From Hydrogenophaga sp. SL48 (GTDB taxonomy: Bacteria; Pseudomonadota; Gammaproteobacteria; Burkholderiales; Burkholderiaceae_C), in the NCBI RefSeq assembly GCF_021729865.1, contig NZ_CP063400.1, positions 3,038,001 through 3,102,000 on the forward strand: a DNA stretch of 64,000 nucleotides. The letters run 5' to 3'. This document shows positions 1 through 12,914 of this stretch, piece by piece (positions within the stretch are counted from its first letter, which is position 1; every line of letters starts with the position of its first letter). A model generated the notes under the pieces. It had not been told where the DNA came from, did not search any database, and saw only the letters and a program-made list of their open reading frames with translations. The position numbers and the translations under genes were made by a program.

Positions 1-405
1 CTGGGCGCTGACCATTTTCGCCATGTCGGCGGCCGACAGCGGGCTCGGTTTGGAGTAGTCGTCGATGTAGATGTCGAGCCCGTCCATCACGTTGAAGTGC
101 GGGTCGGCGAACAGTTTTTTCACGGCAGCATTGCGCACCTCGGGCGACACGCCCCTGGCCACGAAGCGGCTGAAGTCGGAGGCGGGGGTGAGGGCCTGCG
201 TGTCCTCCAGCGTGGGCGGGGGCGGCACGGGGGCGGCTTCGACCACCGGGGGGTCGGACACCACCGGCACAGCGGACGGGGCAGCCACGGCCGCGACCAC
301 GGCGGGCGCAGCAGGCACCGGCTCGACCACCGGCTCGCCACTGCGCACCTGCGCCTTGCGGCGCGACCAGCGGGAGAAGAAGCTGTCGTCGTCGGAACCG
401 CTCAT
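1..405 (-). CDS. DUF3306 domain protein, 3' end cut by window edge
   Basis: The reading frame opens with ATG at 405-403 and runs without a stop to the left edge (135 codons seen). The N-terminus has the SRWSRRK signature typical of DUF3306 proteins. A Pro/Ala/Val-rich linker (about residues 25-65) follows, then a segment resembling the family's conserved region (SRFVARGVSPEVRNAAVKKL) and a later 'LDIYIDDYS' stretch. The family has no defined biochemical role. It is usually found with DUF3305 genes near formate dehydrogenase or other iron-sulfur/molybdenum genes, and a DUF3305 gene does lie two genes upstream here. It is probably the third gene of that leftward operon, 61 bp after the amidotransferase-like gene. 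Confidence 0.75.
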   Translation of the reverse strand, partial: MSGSDDDSFFSRWSRRKAQVRSGEPVVEPVPAAPAVVAAVAAPSAVPVVSDPPVVEAAPVPPPPTLEDTQALTPASDFSRFVARGVSPEVRNAAVKKLFADPHFNVMDGLDIYIDDYSKPSPLSAADMAKMVSAQ

Positions 406-466
406 GGGATGGCCTTCGCTCGTCGAGCTGCGGTGCGAGCTGGCTGGGGGCGGCCCGGCACGGCGC

Positions 467-1267
467 TCATGGGTGCTTGCGGAGCCGGTCGGCGCGCTCG
501 CGCGTGGCCTGCAGAAAGGCCTCCATCACCGGCCCGCTGTCGATCAGGCCCTGCCGCGCTTCGGTGGGCAGCAGGTGAAATTCGGGGTGCCACTGCAGGC
601 CGAGCACGAAGCCCGGCCCGGTGGCCCGGATGGCTTCGATCACATCGTCCTGCGGGCAACGGGCTTCGACCATCAGGCCCTCCCCCAGGCGATCCACACA
701 CTGGTGGTGGATGCTGGTGACGCGGTGCAGGGCGGAGCCGTAGAGCCGGTCGAGCAGCAGACCGGGCTCGAACTGAACCTCGTGCTGCAGGCGGTCGTAG
801 TGGGCCAGGTCCTGGTGCTGCACCGGGCTCTGGCGCTGAGAAGGGATGTCCTGCACCAGGGTGCCCCCGTGGTACACGTTGATCAGCTGGGCGCCGCGGC
901 AGATGCCCAGCACCGGCTTGCGCGCCTCGATGAAGCCGCGCAGCAGGGCCAGCTCGTAGCGGTCGCGGACCGGGTCGCCCGCCCATTCCGGCTGCAGCAG
1001 CTCGCCGCCGTAGGTTTCGGGGCAGACGTCGATGCCGCCCTGAAGCACCAGGCCATCCAGCAGGTCCACGACGTCGCCGATGGGCACGCGGTTGGCCAGG
1101 TGCGGGCTGTTTTCGTCCACGAACGGCACCATGAGCGCGATCGCGCCGTGCGCCATGACCCAGTGCGCCATGGAGCTCTCCAGGAACTGCAGGCGCTTTT
1201 GCGGCAGGCCCAGCCCCGGCGGCGGCTCGTGCAGCAAACGGGCGCTGATGCCGATGCGCAGCGTCAT
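467..1267 (-). CDS. Gamma-glutamyl-gamma-aminobutyrate hydrolase-like (peptidase C26) protein
   Basis: This 266-residue protein has the class I glutamine-amidotransferase fold signature of the PuuD/peptidase C26 family. The nucleophile is Cys123 in GICRGAQ, and the His/Glu pair is His227/Glu229 in LQWHPEF. Family members hydrolyse gamma-glutamyl bonds, for example gamma-glutamyl-GABA in putrescine breakdown. No other puu genes are nearby, so the substrate here is unknown. Its start overlaps the stop of the upstream DUF3305 gene by 4 bp (ATGA), which indicates translational coupling. The DUF3306 gene follows. The position between DUF3305 and DUF3306 is the odd feature. Confidence 0.85.
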   Translation of the reverse strand: MTLRIGISARLLHEPPPGLGLPQKRLQFLESSMAHWVMAHGAIALMVPFVDENSPHLANRVPIGDVVDLLDGLVLQGGIDVCPETYGGELLQPEWAGDPVRDRYELALLRGFIEARKPVLGICRGAQLINVYHGGTLVQDIPSQRQSPVQHQDLAHYDRLQHEVQFEPGLLLDRLYGSALHRVTSIHHQCVDRLGEGLMVEARCPQDDVIEAIRATGPGFVLGLQWHPEFHLLPTEARQGLIDSGPVMEAFLQATRERADRLRKHP

Positions 1268-1920
1268 GCCCCACCCCCTTCGCGCGGGCCTGGGCCGCCA
1301 CCCCGGAGCGTCTTGTCGGTGCTCACGCGGGCGGGCTGACCGAAGCGGTCGGTCAGCGACTTGAAACTGGCGGGCCGCTGGCGGCGCTTGGGCTCGGCCT
1401 GGCGGTGCTGGTCCACGAAGGCCCTCAGCCAGTCCACCACCGCCTCGGGCGCGGGCACCTGCTCCACCTTCTCCTGGGCGTCGAGCCAGCGGCCCGCGTC
1501 GTGGTAGCTGAGCGTCACGATCTGCGGCACGGCCATGGGCTCGCCCTCCTGCAGCTGATCCTCGTCGGCGCGCCAGAACACCCAGAAGCAGGGCAAGGGG
1601 CTGGACAGGTTGAGGAACAGGCCTTCGGCGTCGTCACGGAAGAGCTCAATGCGGTGGCCGGGAAACAGCCAGTAGCTGGCGCCGTCCACCACCTGGGCGC
1701 CGGGCAGCGGCTCCACCTCGCGCGGCGCACCGGGCTGGGCGGGCGCGGCCCCGAAGGGGAGCAGCCGGGGCTCGGCGGTGGGCAACACATCGGCCAGCAC
1801 CCAGCGGTGGGTCTGCCAGCGCGCCATGGGCCCGGTGACGGGTTCACGGCGCATGACCACCTCCACGTCGAGGGAGGGGCGACCCGAAGGCGCAGAAAGG
1901 TCTTGTGTGGCGGCTTGCAT
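1264..1920 (-). CDS. DUF3305 domain protein
   Basis: This 218-residue protein is read from the ATG at 1920. The same frame is open further upstream, but that part lies inside boxA and looks like noncoding shadow. The conserved DUF3305 pattern is visible: an arginine/tryptophan-rich start (MARWQTHRWVLADVLP), a central 'GHRIELFRDDAEG', 'CFWVFWR', and 'VTLSYHDAGRWLDAQEKV'. The function of the family is unknown. DUF3305 and DUF3306 normally occur as neighbours. Here they are separated by one amidotransferase-like gene that overlaps this gene by 4 bp. The C-terminal 40 residues are basic and low in complexity. The gap from boxA is 130 bp, so readthrough from the box operon is possible but not shown. 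Confidence 0.75.
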   Translation of the reverse strand: MQAATQDLSAPSGRPSLDVEVVMRREPVTGPMARWQTHRWVLADVLPTAEPRLLPFGAAPAQPGAPREVEPLPGAQVVDGASYWLFPGHRIELFRDDAEGLFLNLSSPLPCFWVFWRADEDQLQEGEPMAVPQIVTLSYHDAGRWLDAQEKVEQVPAPEAVVDWLRAFVDQHRQAEPKRRQRPASFKSLTDRFGQPARVSTDKTLRGGGPGPREGGGA

Positions 1921-2050
1921 AAGAAGACCGCAATGTACGCCATGGGCGGCGCTCAACGGACTGGGTGCGCCGCAAAACCCCGCGCCCGACGCTGCGGAAA
2001 GGGCGAACCGTCGAAGGTTGGCCCCTCCAGAACAGGCCAGGACCGGGGCC

Positions 2051-3361
2051 TCAGTAGGTCTCCAGGTGCAGGCGACCTTCGCGCTTGAGCGCGGCGCCCA
2101 CGGTGTCCCAGTCGAGCCCGGCCTGTGTGGCCACGTCGTGCAGGGCGAGCACCACGCCCTCTTCCATGGCCTTGAGGCCACAGACGTAGAAGCAGGCGTT
2201 GGGGTCTTGCAGCAGCGGCACCAGGTCGGCGGCGCGTTCGCGCAGCGCGTCCTGCACGTAGCGCTTGGGGTGGCCCGGTGTGCGGCTGAAGGTGAACTCA
2301 ATGTCGATGAAGTCTTTGGGCAGGTTTTGCAGCGGGCCGAAATACGGCAGCTCTTCCTGCGTGCGCGCGCCGAAGAACAGCATCAGCTTGCCGCCTTCGA
2401 ACTTGCCCGACGCGCGCAGACGGCGGCGCCACTCGGTCATGGCGCGCATGGGGGCGCTGCCGGTGCCGGTGCAGATCATGACGATGCTGGACTTGGGGTG
2501 GTTCGGCATCAGGAAGCTGGTGCCAAACGGGCCGATGACCTGCACCGTGTCGCCCACCTTCAGGTCGCACATGAAGTTGCTGGCCACGCCGCGCACCGGT
2601 TGACCGCTGTGGTCCTCGAGCACGCGCTTGATGGTGAGCGAGAGGTTGTTGTAGCCCGGGCGCTCGCCGTTGCGCGGACTGGCGATGGAGTACTGGCGCG
2701 CGTGGTGCGGCCGGCCTTTGTCGTCGGTGCCGGGCGGCACGATGCCGATGCTCTGGCCTTCGAGCACGGGGAAGGGCATGGACCCGAAGTCGAGCACGAT
2801 GTGGTGGGTGTCGTAGTCGTGGCCGGCCTGTTTGCCGACCTCGGTGACGCGCACGTTGCCGGTGACGGTGGCGGTGACGGTCTTCTCGGCGGCCTTGGGG
2901 CCGTAGAGGTTGGTGTAGGCGTGGGCGGCGCTCCAGGGCGGGATGGTGGCGCCGTACTGGGCGGAGTTGAAGGCGGTCTGGCCGGTGGGGTCGGTGGGGT
3001 CGGACGGCGCGGGCGCTGCGGGTTCGACCTCGACTTCAACCACCTCACCGACGGCATCGCCGGCCAGCGCCGCGCGTTCGGCGGCCGACAGTTCAGCGGG
3101 CAGGTTGTCCCAGGTGAGCTGCTCGGCCAGCGAGTAGGCCTTGATGCGCGGCATGGTGCGGTAGTTGTCGATCGAGCCGGTGGGGCACGGCGAGATGCAG
3201 TCGTTGCACCAGTTGCATTTTTCCGCGTCGACCACGTAATTGCGCGAATCGTGCGTGATGGCCTGCACCGGGCAGATGGCTTCGCAGGTGTTGCAGCGGA
3301 TGCAGATCTCGGGGTCGATCAGGTGCTGTTTGATCACAGCGGCTTGCGTCGTGGCGGTCAT
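2051..3361 (-). CDS. boxA: Benzoyl-CoA 2,3-epoxidase reductase component BoxA
   Basis: BoxA passes electrons from NADPH to the BoxB oxygenase, which epoxidises benzoyl-CoA. The 436-residue protein starts with a two-cluster [4Fe-4S] ferredoxin domain (Cys20/23/26/30 and Cys49/52/55/59). An acidic Pro/Ala linker follows (about 95-125), then a ferredoxin-NADP reductase module with the flavin motif RQYSIASPR, the nucleotide-binding [12 protein letters not shown] stretch, and a C-terminal [10 protein letters not shown]. This layout is the family's normal one. A GGAGA ribosome-binding site precedes the ATG. It is the last box gene of the leftward boxC-boxB-boxA set and follows a 404-bp repeat-rich spacer. 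Confidence 0.95.
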   Translation of the reverse strand: MTATTQAAVIKQHLIDPEICIRCNTCEAICPVQAITHDSRNYVVDAEKCNWCNDCISPCPTGSIDNYRTMPRIKAYSLAEQLTWDNLPAELSAAERAALAGDAVGEVVEVEVEPAAPAPSDPTDPTGQTAFNSAQYGATIPPWSAAHAYTNLYGPKAAEKTVTATVTGNVRVTEVGKQAGHDYDTHHIVLDFGSMPFPVLEGQSIGIVPPGTDDKGRPHHARQYSIASPRNGERPGYNNLSLTIKRVLEDHSGQPVRGVASNFMCDLKVGDTVQVIGPFGTSFLMPNHPKSSIVMICTGTGSAPMRAMTEWRRRLRASGKFEGGKLMLFFGARTQEELPYFGPLQNLPKDFIDIEFTFSRTPGHPKRYVQDALRERAADLVPLLQDPNACFYVCGLKAMEEGVVLALHDVATQAGLDWDTVGAALKREGRLHLETY

Positions 3362-3414
3362 CTGGGGTCTCCGTGCTTCTTGCTGGTCGTTCTTCTATTG
3401 TCTGACGTGTTTCG

Positions 3415-3526
3415 ACTTCGTGGGGGCACCGAATGGGTTGGGGCAACCAACTCCGTTCGTGTCTCTTGTGACTTCGTGGTGGCACCGCATGGGCTGGGGC
3501 AACCAACTCCGTTCGTGTCCCCCGCC
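3415..3526. repeat. 56-bp imperfect tandem direct repeat
   Basis: Two units start at 3415 and 3471 with ACTTCGTGG/TGGCACC, then ATGGGYTGGGGCAACC and AACTCCGTTCGTGTC. They differ by a few substitutions. The core recurs inverted at 3564-3580. Two units are too few, and too closely adjacent without a spacer, for a CRISPR array. Confidence 0.8.
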
Positions 3527-3658
3527 GACCTGCGGTCGGCTCCTCCTTTACCTCACTGCGTCGGTCACCCCAACCCATGCTTGCTGGCGCACGAAGGAAG
3601 AGGAAAAAGAGAGACGAGACGGAACGGCAAAAACCTCTCCGGAGCGCGCGCCCTACAC

Positions 3659-3765
3659 GGGGATGCGGTGGAACCGGCTTCGCCGGGCCGCTCGCATCGT
3701 CCCCCCTCCAAGCGCCGCAGGCGCGCCAGAGAGGGGGGAAGCCGCGTCAGCGGCGCAGGGGGGTG
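3659..3765 (-). repeat. Dispersed hairpin repeat, copy 1
   Basis: This element contains GGAACCGGCTTCGCCGGGCC at 3670-3689, a GC-rich hairpin, followed by a C-run/G-run pair and a GCGTC-rich arm that ends at the boxB stop. In the boxB (minus) direction it begins immediately after the stop codon. Related copies are at 5261, 9826, 41277 and 50280. Confidence 0.75.
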
Positions 3766-5193
<1,428 letters not shown>

Positions 5194-5260
5194 GAGTGTC
5201 TCCTGTGGTTGACTGGACGGTGAAACTGAAAAACGGGTCGAGGGCGGGATGTCTGAGCTG

Positions 5261-5340
5261 GGGATGCGGTGGAACCGGCTTTGCCGGGCCACTCGCATCG
5301 CCCCCTGGGGGGTGACGCGCGCAGCGCGGCGCGGGGGGTA
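5261..5340 (-). repeat. Dispersed hairpin repeat, copy 2
   Basis: This copy has GGAACCGGCTTTGCCGGGCC at 5271-5290, CCCCCTGGGGGG at 5301-5312, and a GCGCGCAGCGCGGCGC arm next to the boxC stop at 5342. It lies in the 148-bp boxC-boxB spacer, in the same orientation relative to the upstream gene as the other copies. Confidence 0.8.
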
Positions 5341-5341
5341 C

Positions 5342-7012
<1,671 letters not shown>

Positions 7013-7101
7013 GGCTGTCTCCTGTTTGTGGGGTGGCGCGGTGCGAGAAAACAAGGGGTGCCGACCTGCATTCCATCACCGGTGGGCACCGAGTGATGTG
7101 A

Positions 7102-7130
7102 ATAATATTGCAGCTTCTTCAAACCGTCAA
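7102..7130 (-). promoter_or_regulatory. Sigma70-type promoter for boxCBA
   Basis: On the minus strand a -35 hexamer TTGACG (7130-7125) is followed after exactly 17 bp by TATTAT (7107-7102). The predicted 5' UTR to the boxC ATG is about 80-85 nt. A TGCA (7109-7112) touches the -10, and the TGCA-N6-TGCA pair at 7131-7144 directly abuts the -35. Confidence 0.75.
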
Positions 7131-7144
7131 TGCATTTTTATGCA
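7131..7144. promoter_or_regulatory. Candidate BoxR operator (TGCA-N6-TGCA) at the boxC promoter
   Basis: TGCATTTTTATGCA lies immediately upstream of the -35 of the boxC promoter and just after the boxR stop codon. The same TGCA-N6-TGCA spacing occurs in the boxR/boxD intergenic region. TGCA half-sites are known for the BzdR/BoxR regulator family. Assignment to this BoxR is inference. Confidence 0.65.
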
Positions 7145-7146
7145 TG

Positions 7147-8088
7147 TCACAAAATGCCCAGCACCTCCCGCACCTGGGTGCGCAGGCCGTCAAAGGCATC
7201 GTCCACGCCCATGCCACTGGTATTGAAGTGCAGGTCCGCCTTGGAATAGAAGGCCGAGCGCCCGGCCAGGATGCGTTTCAAATCTTCCATGGCTTCGCGG
7301 CTCGCGGCCATGGGCCGCGTATCGCCCTGCGCGGCCACGCGGCCCATGTGATCGGCCGGGTCGGCCTGCAGCCAGACGGTGGTGCAGTGCGTGAGCAGGA
7401 GGTTGAAATTGGCGGCGTCCGACACCAGGCCGCCCGGCGTGGCGATCACCACCTCGGGGTAGATCTGGATCGCCTCTTCCAGCGCGCGGCGCTCGTAGCG
7501 GCGGTAGGCCGGCGTGCCGTAGAGCGCATGGATTTCGTTGATGCTGCAACCCGCGAATTTTTCAATCTCGCGGCTGAGCTCGATGAAGGCGTAACCCAGG
7601 TCGTCGGCGAGGCGTTGCCCGAGGGTCGACTTGCCCGCGCCACGCAGGCCGATCAGCGCGATGCGGGCCTGCCGACCGGCGTCGTTCACCGGCGCGGCAT
7701 GACCGTCCAGCAGGCCGCCGATGGCCAGGCGCACGCGCTTCAGGTCGGCCTCGTTGCGCTTCTCCAGCAGCTCGCGGATCAGCAGCCATTCGGGCGACGA
7801 GGTGGTCACGTCGCCCAGCAGTTCGGTGAGCGAACACTGCAGCGCCTGCGCCACCTGCAGCAGCACCAGGATGGAGGCGTTGCCGGTGCCGTATTCGAGG
7901 TTGGCCAGGTGGCGCTCGGACACGTCGGCCGCCAGCGCCACGGCCTTGCGCGTCATGCCGCGGCGCGAGCGCAGCGTGCGCACCCGCTCGCCCAGCGCCA
8001 CCAGAAACGGGTGGCGCGGCGGTTCGTCGGCCTCGGCGGGGCCGGGGCCGGCTTCGGGTGCAAGATCGAGGGTGGCCGGTTCTTTCAT
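7147..8088 (-). CDS. boxR: BoxR-type benzoyl-CoA-responsive transcriptional repressor
   Basis: The start chosen is the ATG at 8088 (313 residues); the upstream in-frame ATGs fall inside the operator region. Residues about 28-92 form an XRE/Cro helix-turn-helix domain (MTRKAVALAADVSERHLANL). After a linker, residues about 140-313 resemble shikimate kinase with an intact P-loop, GLRGAGKST (147-155). This architecture is the hallmark of BzdR/BoxR regulators, where the kinase-like domain senses benzoyl-CoA. It lies between the boxD and boxC promoters, each with a TGCA-N6-TGCA pair, so it probably represses both and its own gene. Confidence 0.92.
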   Translation of the reverse strand: MKEPATLDLAPEAGPGPAEADEPPRHPFLVALGERVRTLRSRRGMTRKAVALAADVSERHLANLEYGTGNASILVLLQVAQALQCSLTELLGDVTTSSPEWLLIRELLEKRNEADLKRVRLAIGGLLDGHAAPVNDAGRQARIALIGLRGAGKSTLGQRLADDLGYAFIELSREIEKFAGCSINEIHALYGTPAYRRYERRALEEAIQIYPEVVIATPGGLVSDAANFNLLLTHCTTVWLQADPADHMGRVAAQGDTRPMAASREAMEDLKRILAGRSAFYSKADLHFNTSGMGVDDAFDGLRTQVREVLGIL

Positions 8089-8123
8089 GGGTGTCGGTGC
8101 TTTAAGGGTTATCCCTAGAGGGC

Positions 8124-8152
8124 TTGCATTCCGAAGAAACATGCACTTTAAT
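8124..8152 (+). promoter_or_regulatory. Sigma70-type promoter for boxD-bclA
   Basis: TTGCAT (8124-8129) and TTTAAT (8147-8152) are separated by 17 bp. A TGCA overlaps the -35, and the TGCA pair at 8142-8155 covers the -10, as expected for a repressed promoter. A weaker leftward promoter for boxR (TTGCGT, 16 bp, TAAAGT on the minus strand) overlaps the same sites. Confidence 0.65.
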
Positions 8153-8155
8153 GCA
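8142..8155. promoter_or_regulatory. Candidate BoxR operator (TGCA-N6-TGCA) at the boxD/boxR promoters
   Basis: TGCACTTTAATGCA has the same spacing as the site at 7131-7144. Extra TGCA tetramers lie at 8125-8128 and 8178-8181, giving four in under 60 bp. They overlap the predicted promoter elements in both directions. Confidence 0.65.
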
Positions 8156-8242
8156 TGAATGGCAAGACGCAAGATAGTGCATTTATAGCGTCAATCCCCC
8201 GGGCCGACCAGCCCTGCCGATCAACCCTCATCCCGACCCGAC

Positions 8243-9820
8243 ATGAACACCACCCCCCTGCTCCCCAACTTCCTCGCCGGCCGCTGGCAAGACGGCGCAG
8301 GCCACGCGGCCACGCTGCACGACCCGGTGCTGGGCACGCCCCTGGTGCGCGTGAGCAGCGCCGGGCTGGACCTGGCCGAGGGTTTTGCCTTCTCGCGCGA
8401 ACAGGGCGGCGCCGCCCTGCGGGCACTCACATACAAGCAGCGCGCCGCGCTGCTGGGCGAGATCGTGAAGGTCTTGCAGGCGAACCGCGACGCCTATTAC
8501 GAGATCGCCACCGCCAACTGCGGCACCACCACCAAGGACTCGGCGGTGGACATCGACGGCGGCATCTTCACCCTGGGTTACTACGCCAAACAGGGCGAGG
8601 CCCTGGGCGACGCGAAGTTGCTGCTGGATGGCGAGCGCATCCGCATGGCGAAAGACCCGGTGTTCCAGACCCAGCACATCCTGAGCCCCACGCGCGGCGT
8701 GGCGCTGTTCATCAACGCCTTCAACTTCCCGAGCTGGGGCCTGTGGGAAAAGGCCGCGCCGGCCCTGCTCTCGGGCGTGCCGGTGATCGTCAAGCCCGCC
8801 ACCGCCACCGCCTGGCTGACCCAGCGCATGGTGAAAGACGTGGTGGACGCCGGCATCCTGCCAGCAGGAGCGCTGTCGGTGGTGTGCGGATCGTCTGCCG
8901 GGCTGATGGACCAGCTGCAACCGTTCGACGTGGTCAGCTTCACCGGTTCGGCCGCCACCGCGCGCATCATCCGCAGCCACCCGGCGGTGGTCGCCGATTC
9001 GGTGCGCTGCAACATCGAGGCCGACAGCCTGAACAGCGCCCTGCTCGATCCGGCCGCCACCGAAGGCAGCGAGGCCTTCAACCTGCTGGTGAACGAGGTG
9101 GTGCGCGAGATGACGGTCAAGAGCGGTCAGAAATGCACCGCCATCCGCCGCATCTTCGTGCCACTGGAGCTGTTCGACGAGGTGGCCCAGGCCATCTCCG
9201 CCAAGCTGGCCAAGGTCACCGTGGGCAACCCGCGCAGCGAGGGCGTGCGCATGGGCGCGCTGGTGAGCATGGAGCAGAAACACAGCGTGCTGCACGGCAT
9301 CACCGAGCTGCTGCATGAGTCCGAGATGCTGTTCGACGGCAGCGAGGTGGCCCTGATCGACGCCGACCCGGCCACCTCCGCCTGCGTGGCTCCCACGCTG
9401 CTCGGCCACCGCGATCCGGGCCAGGCCACCACCCTGCACGAGGTCGAGGTGTTCGGCCCGGTCGCCACGCTGATGGCCTACGAAGACGAAGACGAGGCCT
9501 GGGAGCTGATCCGCCGGGGCGACGGTTCGCTGGTGGCCTCGGTCTACAGCGAAGACCCGGCCTTCATCGCCCGCGCCGCCGCCGAGCTCGGCTCGTGCCA
9601 CGGCCGCGTGCACGCCATTTCACCCGACGTGGCCGCCATGCAGAGCGGCCACGGCAACGTGATGCCCATGAGCCTGCACGGCGGCCCGGGCCGCGCCGGT
9701 GGTGGCGAAGAGCTGGGCGGCCTGCGCGCGCTCGGCTTCTACCACCGGCGTTCGGCGGTGCAGGGCAGCACGGCGGCGCTCGATGCGCTCGCCGCCACAG
9801 CCACCCCACTGAAATACTGA
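8243..9820 (+). CDS. boxD: 3,4-dehydroadipyl-CoA semialdehyde dehydrogenase
   Basis: This enzyme oxidises the ring-cleavage aldehyde made by BoxC to 3,4-dehydroadipyl-CoA, feeding beta-oxidation. The 525-residue protein is a full aldehyde dehydrogenase of the benzoyl-CoA-pathway subfamily. It has '[13 protein letters not shown]' (about 158-170), the NAD-binding 'FTGSAATAR' (233-241), catalytic Cys298 in KSGQKCTA and a candidate general base Glu259. It begins 155 bp from boxR, divergently, with no strong ribosome-binding site visible. Benzoate-CoA ligase follows after a spacer that holds a hairpin repeat. Confidence 0.93.
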   Translation: MNTTPLLPNFLAGRWQDGAGHAATLHDPVLGTPLVRVSSAGLDLAEGFAFSREQGGAALRALTYKQRAALLGEIVKVLQANRDAYYEIATANCGTTTKDSAVDIDGGIFTLGYYAKQGEALGDAKLLLDGERIRMAKDPVFQTQHILSPTRGVALFINAFNFPSWGLWEKAAPALLSGVPVIVKPATATAWLTQRMVKDVVDAGILPAGALSVVCGSSAGLMDQLQPFDVVSFTGSAATARIIRSHPAVVADSVRCNIEADSLNSALLDPAATEGSEAFNLLVNEVVREMTVKSGQKCTAIRRIFVPLELFDEVAQAISAKLAKVTVGNPRSEGVRMGALVSMEQKHSVLHGITELLHESEMLFDGSEVALIDADPATSACVAPTLLGHRDPGQATTLHEVEVFGPVATLMAYEDEDEAWELIRRGDGSLVASVYSEDPAFIARAAAELGSCHGRVHAISPDVAAMQSGHGNVMPMSLHGGPGRAGGGEELGGLRALGFYHRRSAVQGSTAALDALAATATPLKY

Positions 9821-9825
9821 CCCCC

Positions 9826-9920
9826 CCGCGCAAAGGGCGAGACCACCCCCGCGCCGCCTTCGGCGTCACCCCCTTGAAGGGGGCCACACCAGCGGCCCGG
9901 CAAAGCCGGTTCCGCGGTGT
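9826..9920 (+). repeat. Dispersed hairpin repeat, copy 3
   Basis: This copy starts 6 bp after the boxD stop and contains CCCCCTTGAAGGGGG at 9870-9884 and GGCCCGGCAAAGCCGGTTCC at 9894-9913. It is the reverse complement of copies 1, 2 and 4, which matches the plus-strand direction of boxD. Confidence 0.8.
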
Positions 9921-9985
9921 TCTGAAATCGAGACACCGTGCTCCGGACAGCAGACCGTCGGAGATAGAAACACAGGAGACAAGTC

Positions 9986-11653
<1,668 letters not shown>

Positions 11654-11696
11654 CCATACTCCCTGCCTTCTGACGTCAATACAAGGGGCAGGCAAC

Positions 11697-12827
11697 ATGG
11701 TTCGTTGGGCAATGGTCGCGTGTGGGTGGCTGATCGCAGCCGGGGCACACGCCAACGATTCGGGCGTCACGCCCACCGAAATCAGGCTTGGCGCCTCGGC
11801 GGTGCTCTCGGGGCCGCTGGGCCCGCAGACCGTGCAATACGGCGAAGGCTCGCGGCTGCTGTTCGACGCCGTCAACGCCAGCGGCGGCGTGCACGGACGC
11901 AAGATCAGCTACGTCACCCTTGACGACGGCTTCGATCCCAAGCGCGCCGTGGAAAACACCCAGAAGCTGCTGGCCGACAACAAGGTCTTCATGGTCTTCA
12001 ACAGCACTGGCACCGCCCAGACGGCGGCCGTGCTGCCCCTGCTCAAGGAGTCGAAGACCATCCTGTTCGGCCCGGTGACCGGCGCTTCGGCCCTGCGCGA
12101 CAACTTCAACCCCTACGTGTTTCACGTGCGCGCGAGTTACGCCAACGAGTCGGTGCGCATGCTGTCGCAACTCAAGCAGACAGGCGTCCAGCGGGTCGCC
12201 TTCTTCTACCAGGACGACGGCTTGGGCAAGGCCCTGCTGGCCGAGGTGAAAAAAGCCTCGGTGGCGGAAAACCTGCCGCTGGTGGTCGAGGTGAAGGTCG
12301 ATCCGGCCGCGCCCGATTTCGCCGCGGCCGCCGCGACCACGGCCCAGGCCAACCCGCAGGCCGTCATCGTCGGCACCGCCGGGCTGACGTTCACGAACTA
12401 CGTCAAGGCCCTGCAGGCGACCGCCGCGCGGCCGGTGCTCTACGGCTTTTCGGTCGCCAACCCGGACGGCATCAACCGCGAACTGAAAGACAAGGCGCGG
12501 GGCATCATCCTCGCGCAGATCATGCCCTCGCTGCGCAACAACACGGTGCCCGTGGTCGCCGAGTACCTGAAGCTGCACGCCGCCAAGTCACCCGATGTGC
12601 CACCCTCGGCGGCGCAGTTCGAGGGCTTTGTCCACGCCCGCTTGCTGGTCGAAGGCCTCAAGCGCACAGGCCGCGAACTGAACACCGCCAGCTTCATCAA
12701 GACCATGGAGGGTGCGGGCGAAATCGCCTTCGGGCGCTTCACCGCCCAGTACTCACCCAGGTCGCACAACGGGTCCAACTACGTGGAGCTGGCGATCATC
12801 GACGCCGACGGCCGTCTGCGGTATTGA
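11697..12827 (+). CDS. Orphan branched-chain-amino-acid-type ABC substrate-binding protein
   Basis: This 376-residue protein is predicted to be exported, with a signal peptide ending near ANA/HAN at about residue 20. It has a type I periplasmic binding fold (Peripla_BP_6/LivJ-like): 'EIRLGASAVLSGPLG', 'GRKISYVTLDDGFDP', 'VFNSTGTAQTAAVLP', 'AFFYQDDGLGKALLAEV'. No permease or ATPase genes are beside it. In betaproteobacteria such stand-alone binding proteins often capture aromatic acids for transporters encoded elsewhere. Its place 44 bp after benzoate-CoA ligase suggests benzoate or a related acid, but the ligand cannot be read from sequence. A bidirectional terminator follows. Confidence 0.85.
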   Translation: MVRWAMVACGWLIAAGAHANDSGVTPTEIRLGASAVLSGPLGPQTVQYGEGSRLLFDAVNASGGVHGRKISYVTLDDGFDPKRAVENTQKLLADNKVFMVFNSTGTAQTAAVLPLLKESKTILFGPVTGASALRDNFNPYVFHVRASYANESVRMLSQLKQTGVQRVAFFYQDDGLGKALLAEVKKASVAENLPLVVEVKVDPAAPDFAAAAATTAQANPQAVIVGTAGLTFTNYVKALQATAARPVLYGFSVANPDGINRELKDKARGIILAQIMPSLRNNTVPVVAEYLKLHAAKSPDVPPSAAQFEGFVHARLLVEGLKRTGRELNTASFIKTMEGAGEIAFGRFTAQYSPRSHNGSNYVELAIIDADGRLRY

Positions 12828-12848
12828 GTCCCCTCCGCCCGGAGGACG

Positions 12849-12881
12849 AAAAAAAGACTGGCTCAGCCAGTCTTTTTTTTT
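12849..12881. terminator. Bidirectional intrinsic terminator
   Basis: Seven A residues, the stem GACTGGC (12856-12862), loop TCA, GCCAGTC (12866-12872) and nine T residues form a textbook symmetric terminator. It lies between the convergent substrate-binding-protein gene and apbC and can serve both. Confidence 0.93.
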
Positions 12882-12914
12882 CGACGCTGCCTTCCGCCCA
12901 TGGGCCCGGGCAGA

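Larger units (their letters stand above)
3362..3765. other. 404-bp noncoding spacer between boxB and boxA
   Basis: No convincing gene was found here. The spacer holds a 56-bp imperfect direct repeat (units at 3415-3470 and 3471-3526). A third, inverted copy of its core lies at 3564-3580. An A/G-rich stretch lies at about 3594-3640. A hairpin-repeat copy (3659-3765) abuts the boxB stop codon. The spacing is unusually long for genes expected to be cotranscribed, so the region may process, attenuate or stabilise the boxCBA message. This is inference only. Confidence 0.6.

Noticed and set aside
3415..3580. Possible CRISPR array
   Set aside because: There are only two direct units and one inverted core copy, with no spacers and no cas genes.
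5194..5298. N-terminal extension of BoxB from an upstream ATG at 5298
   Set aside because: The 35 codons lie over a repeat element and a spacer and do not match the conserved BoxB start; the ATG at 5193 has a good AGGAGAC site.
7147..8088. Shikimate kinase AroK
   Set aside because: The P-loop domain is kinase-like, but the N-terminal helix-turn-helix and the box neighbourhood identify a BoxR-type regulator.
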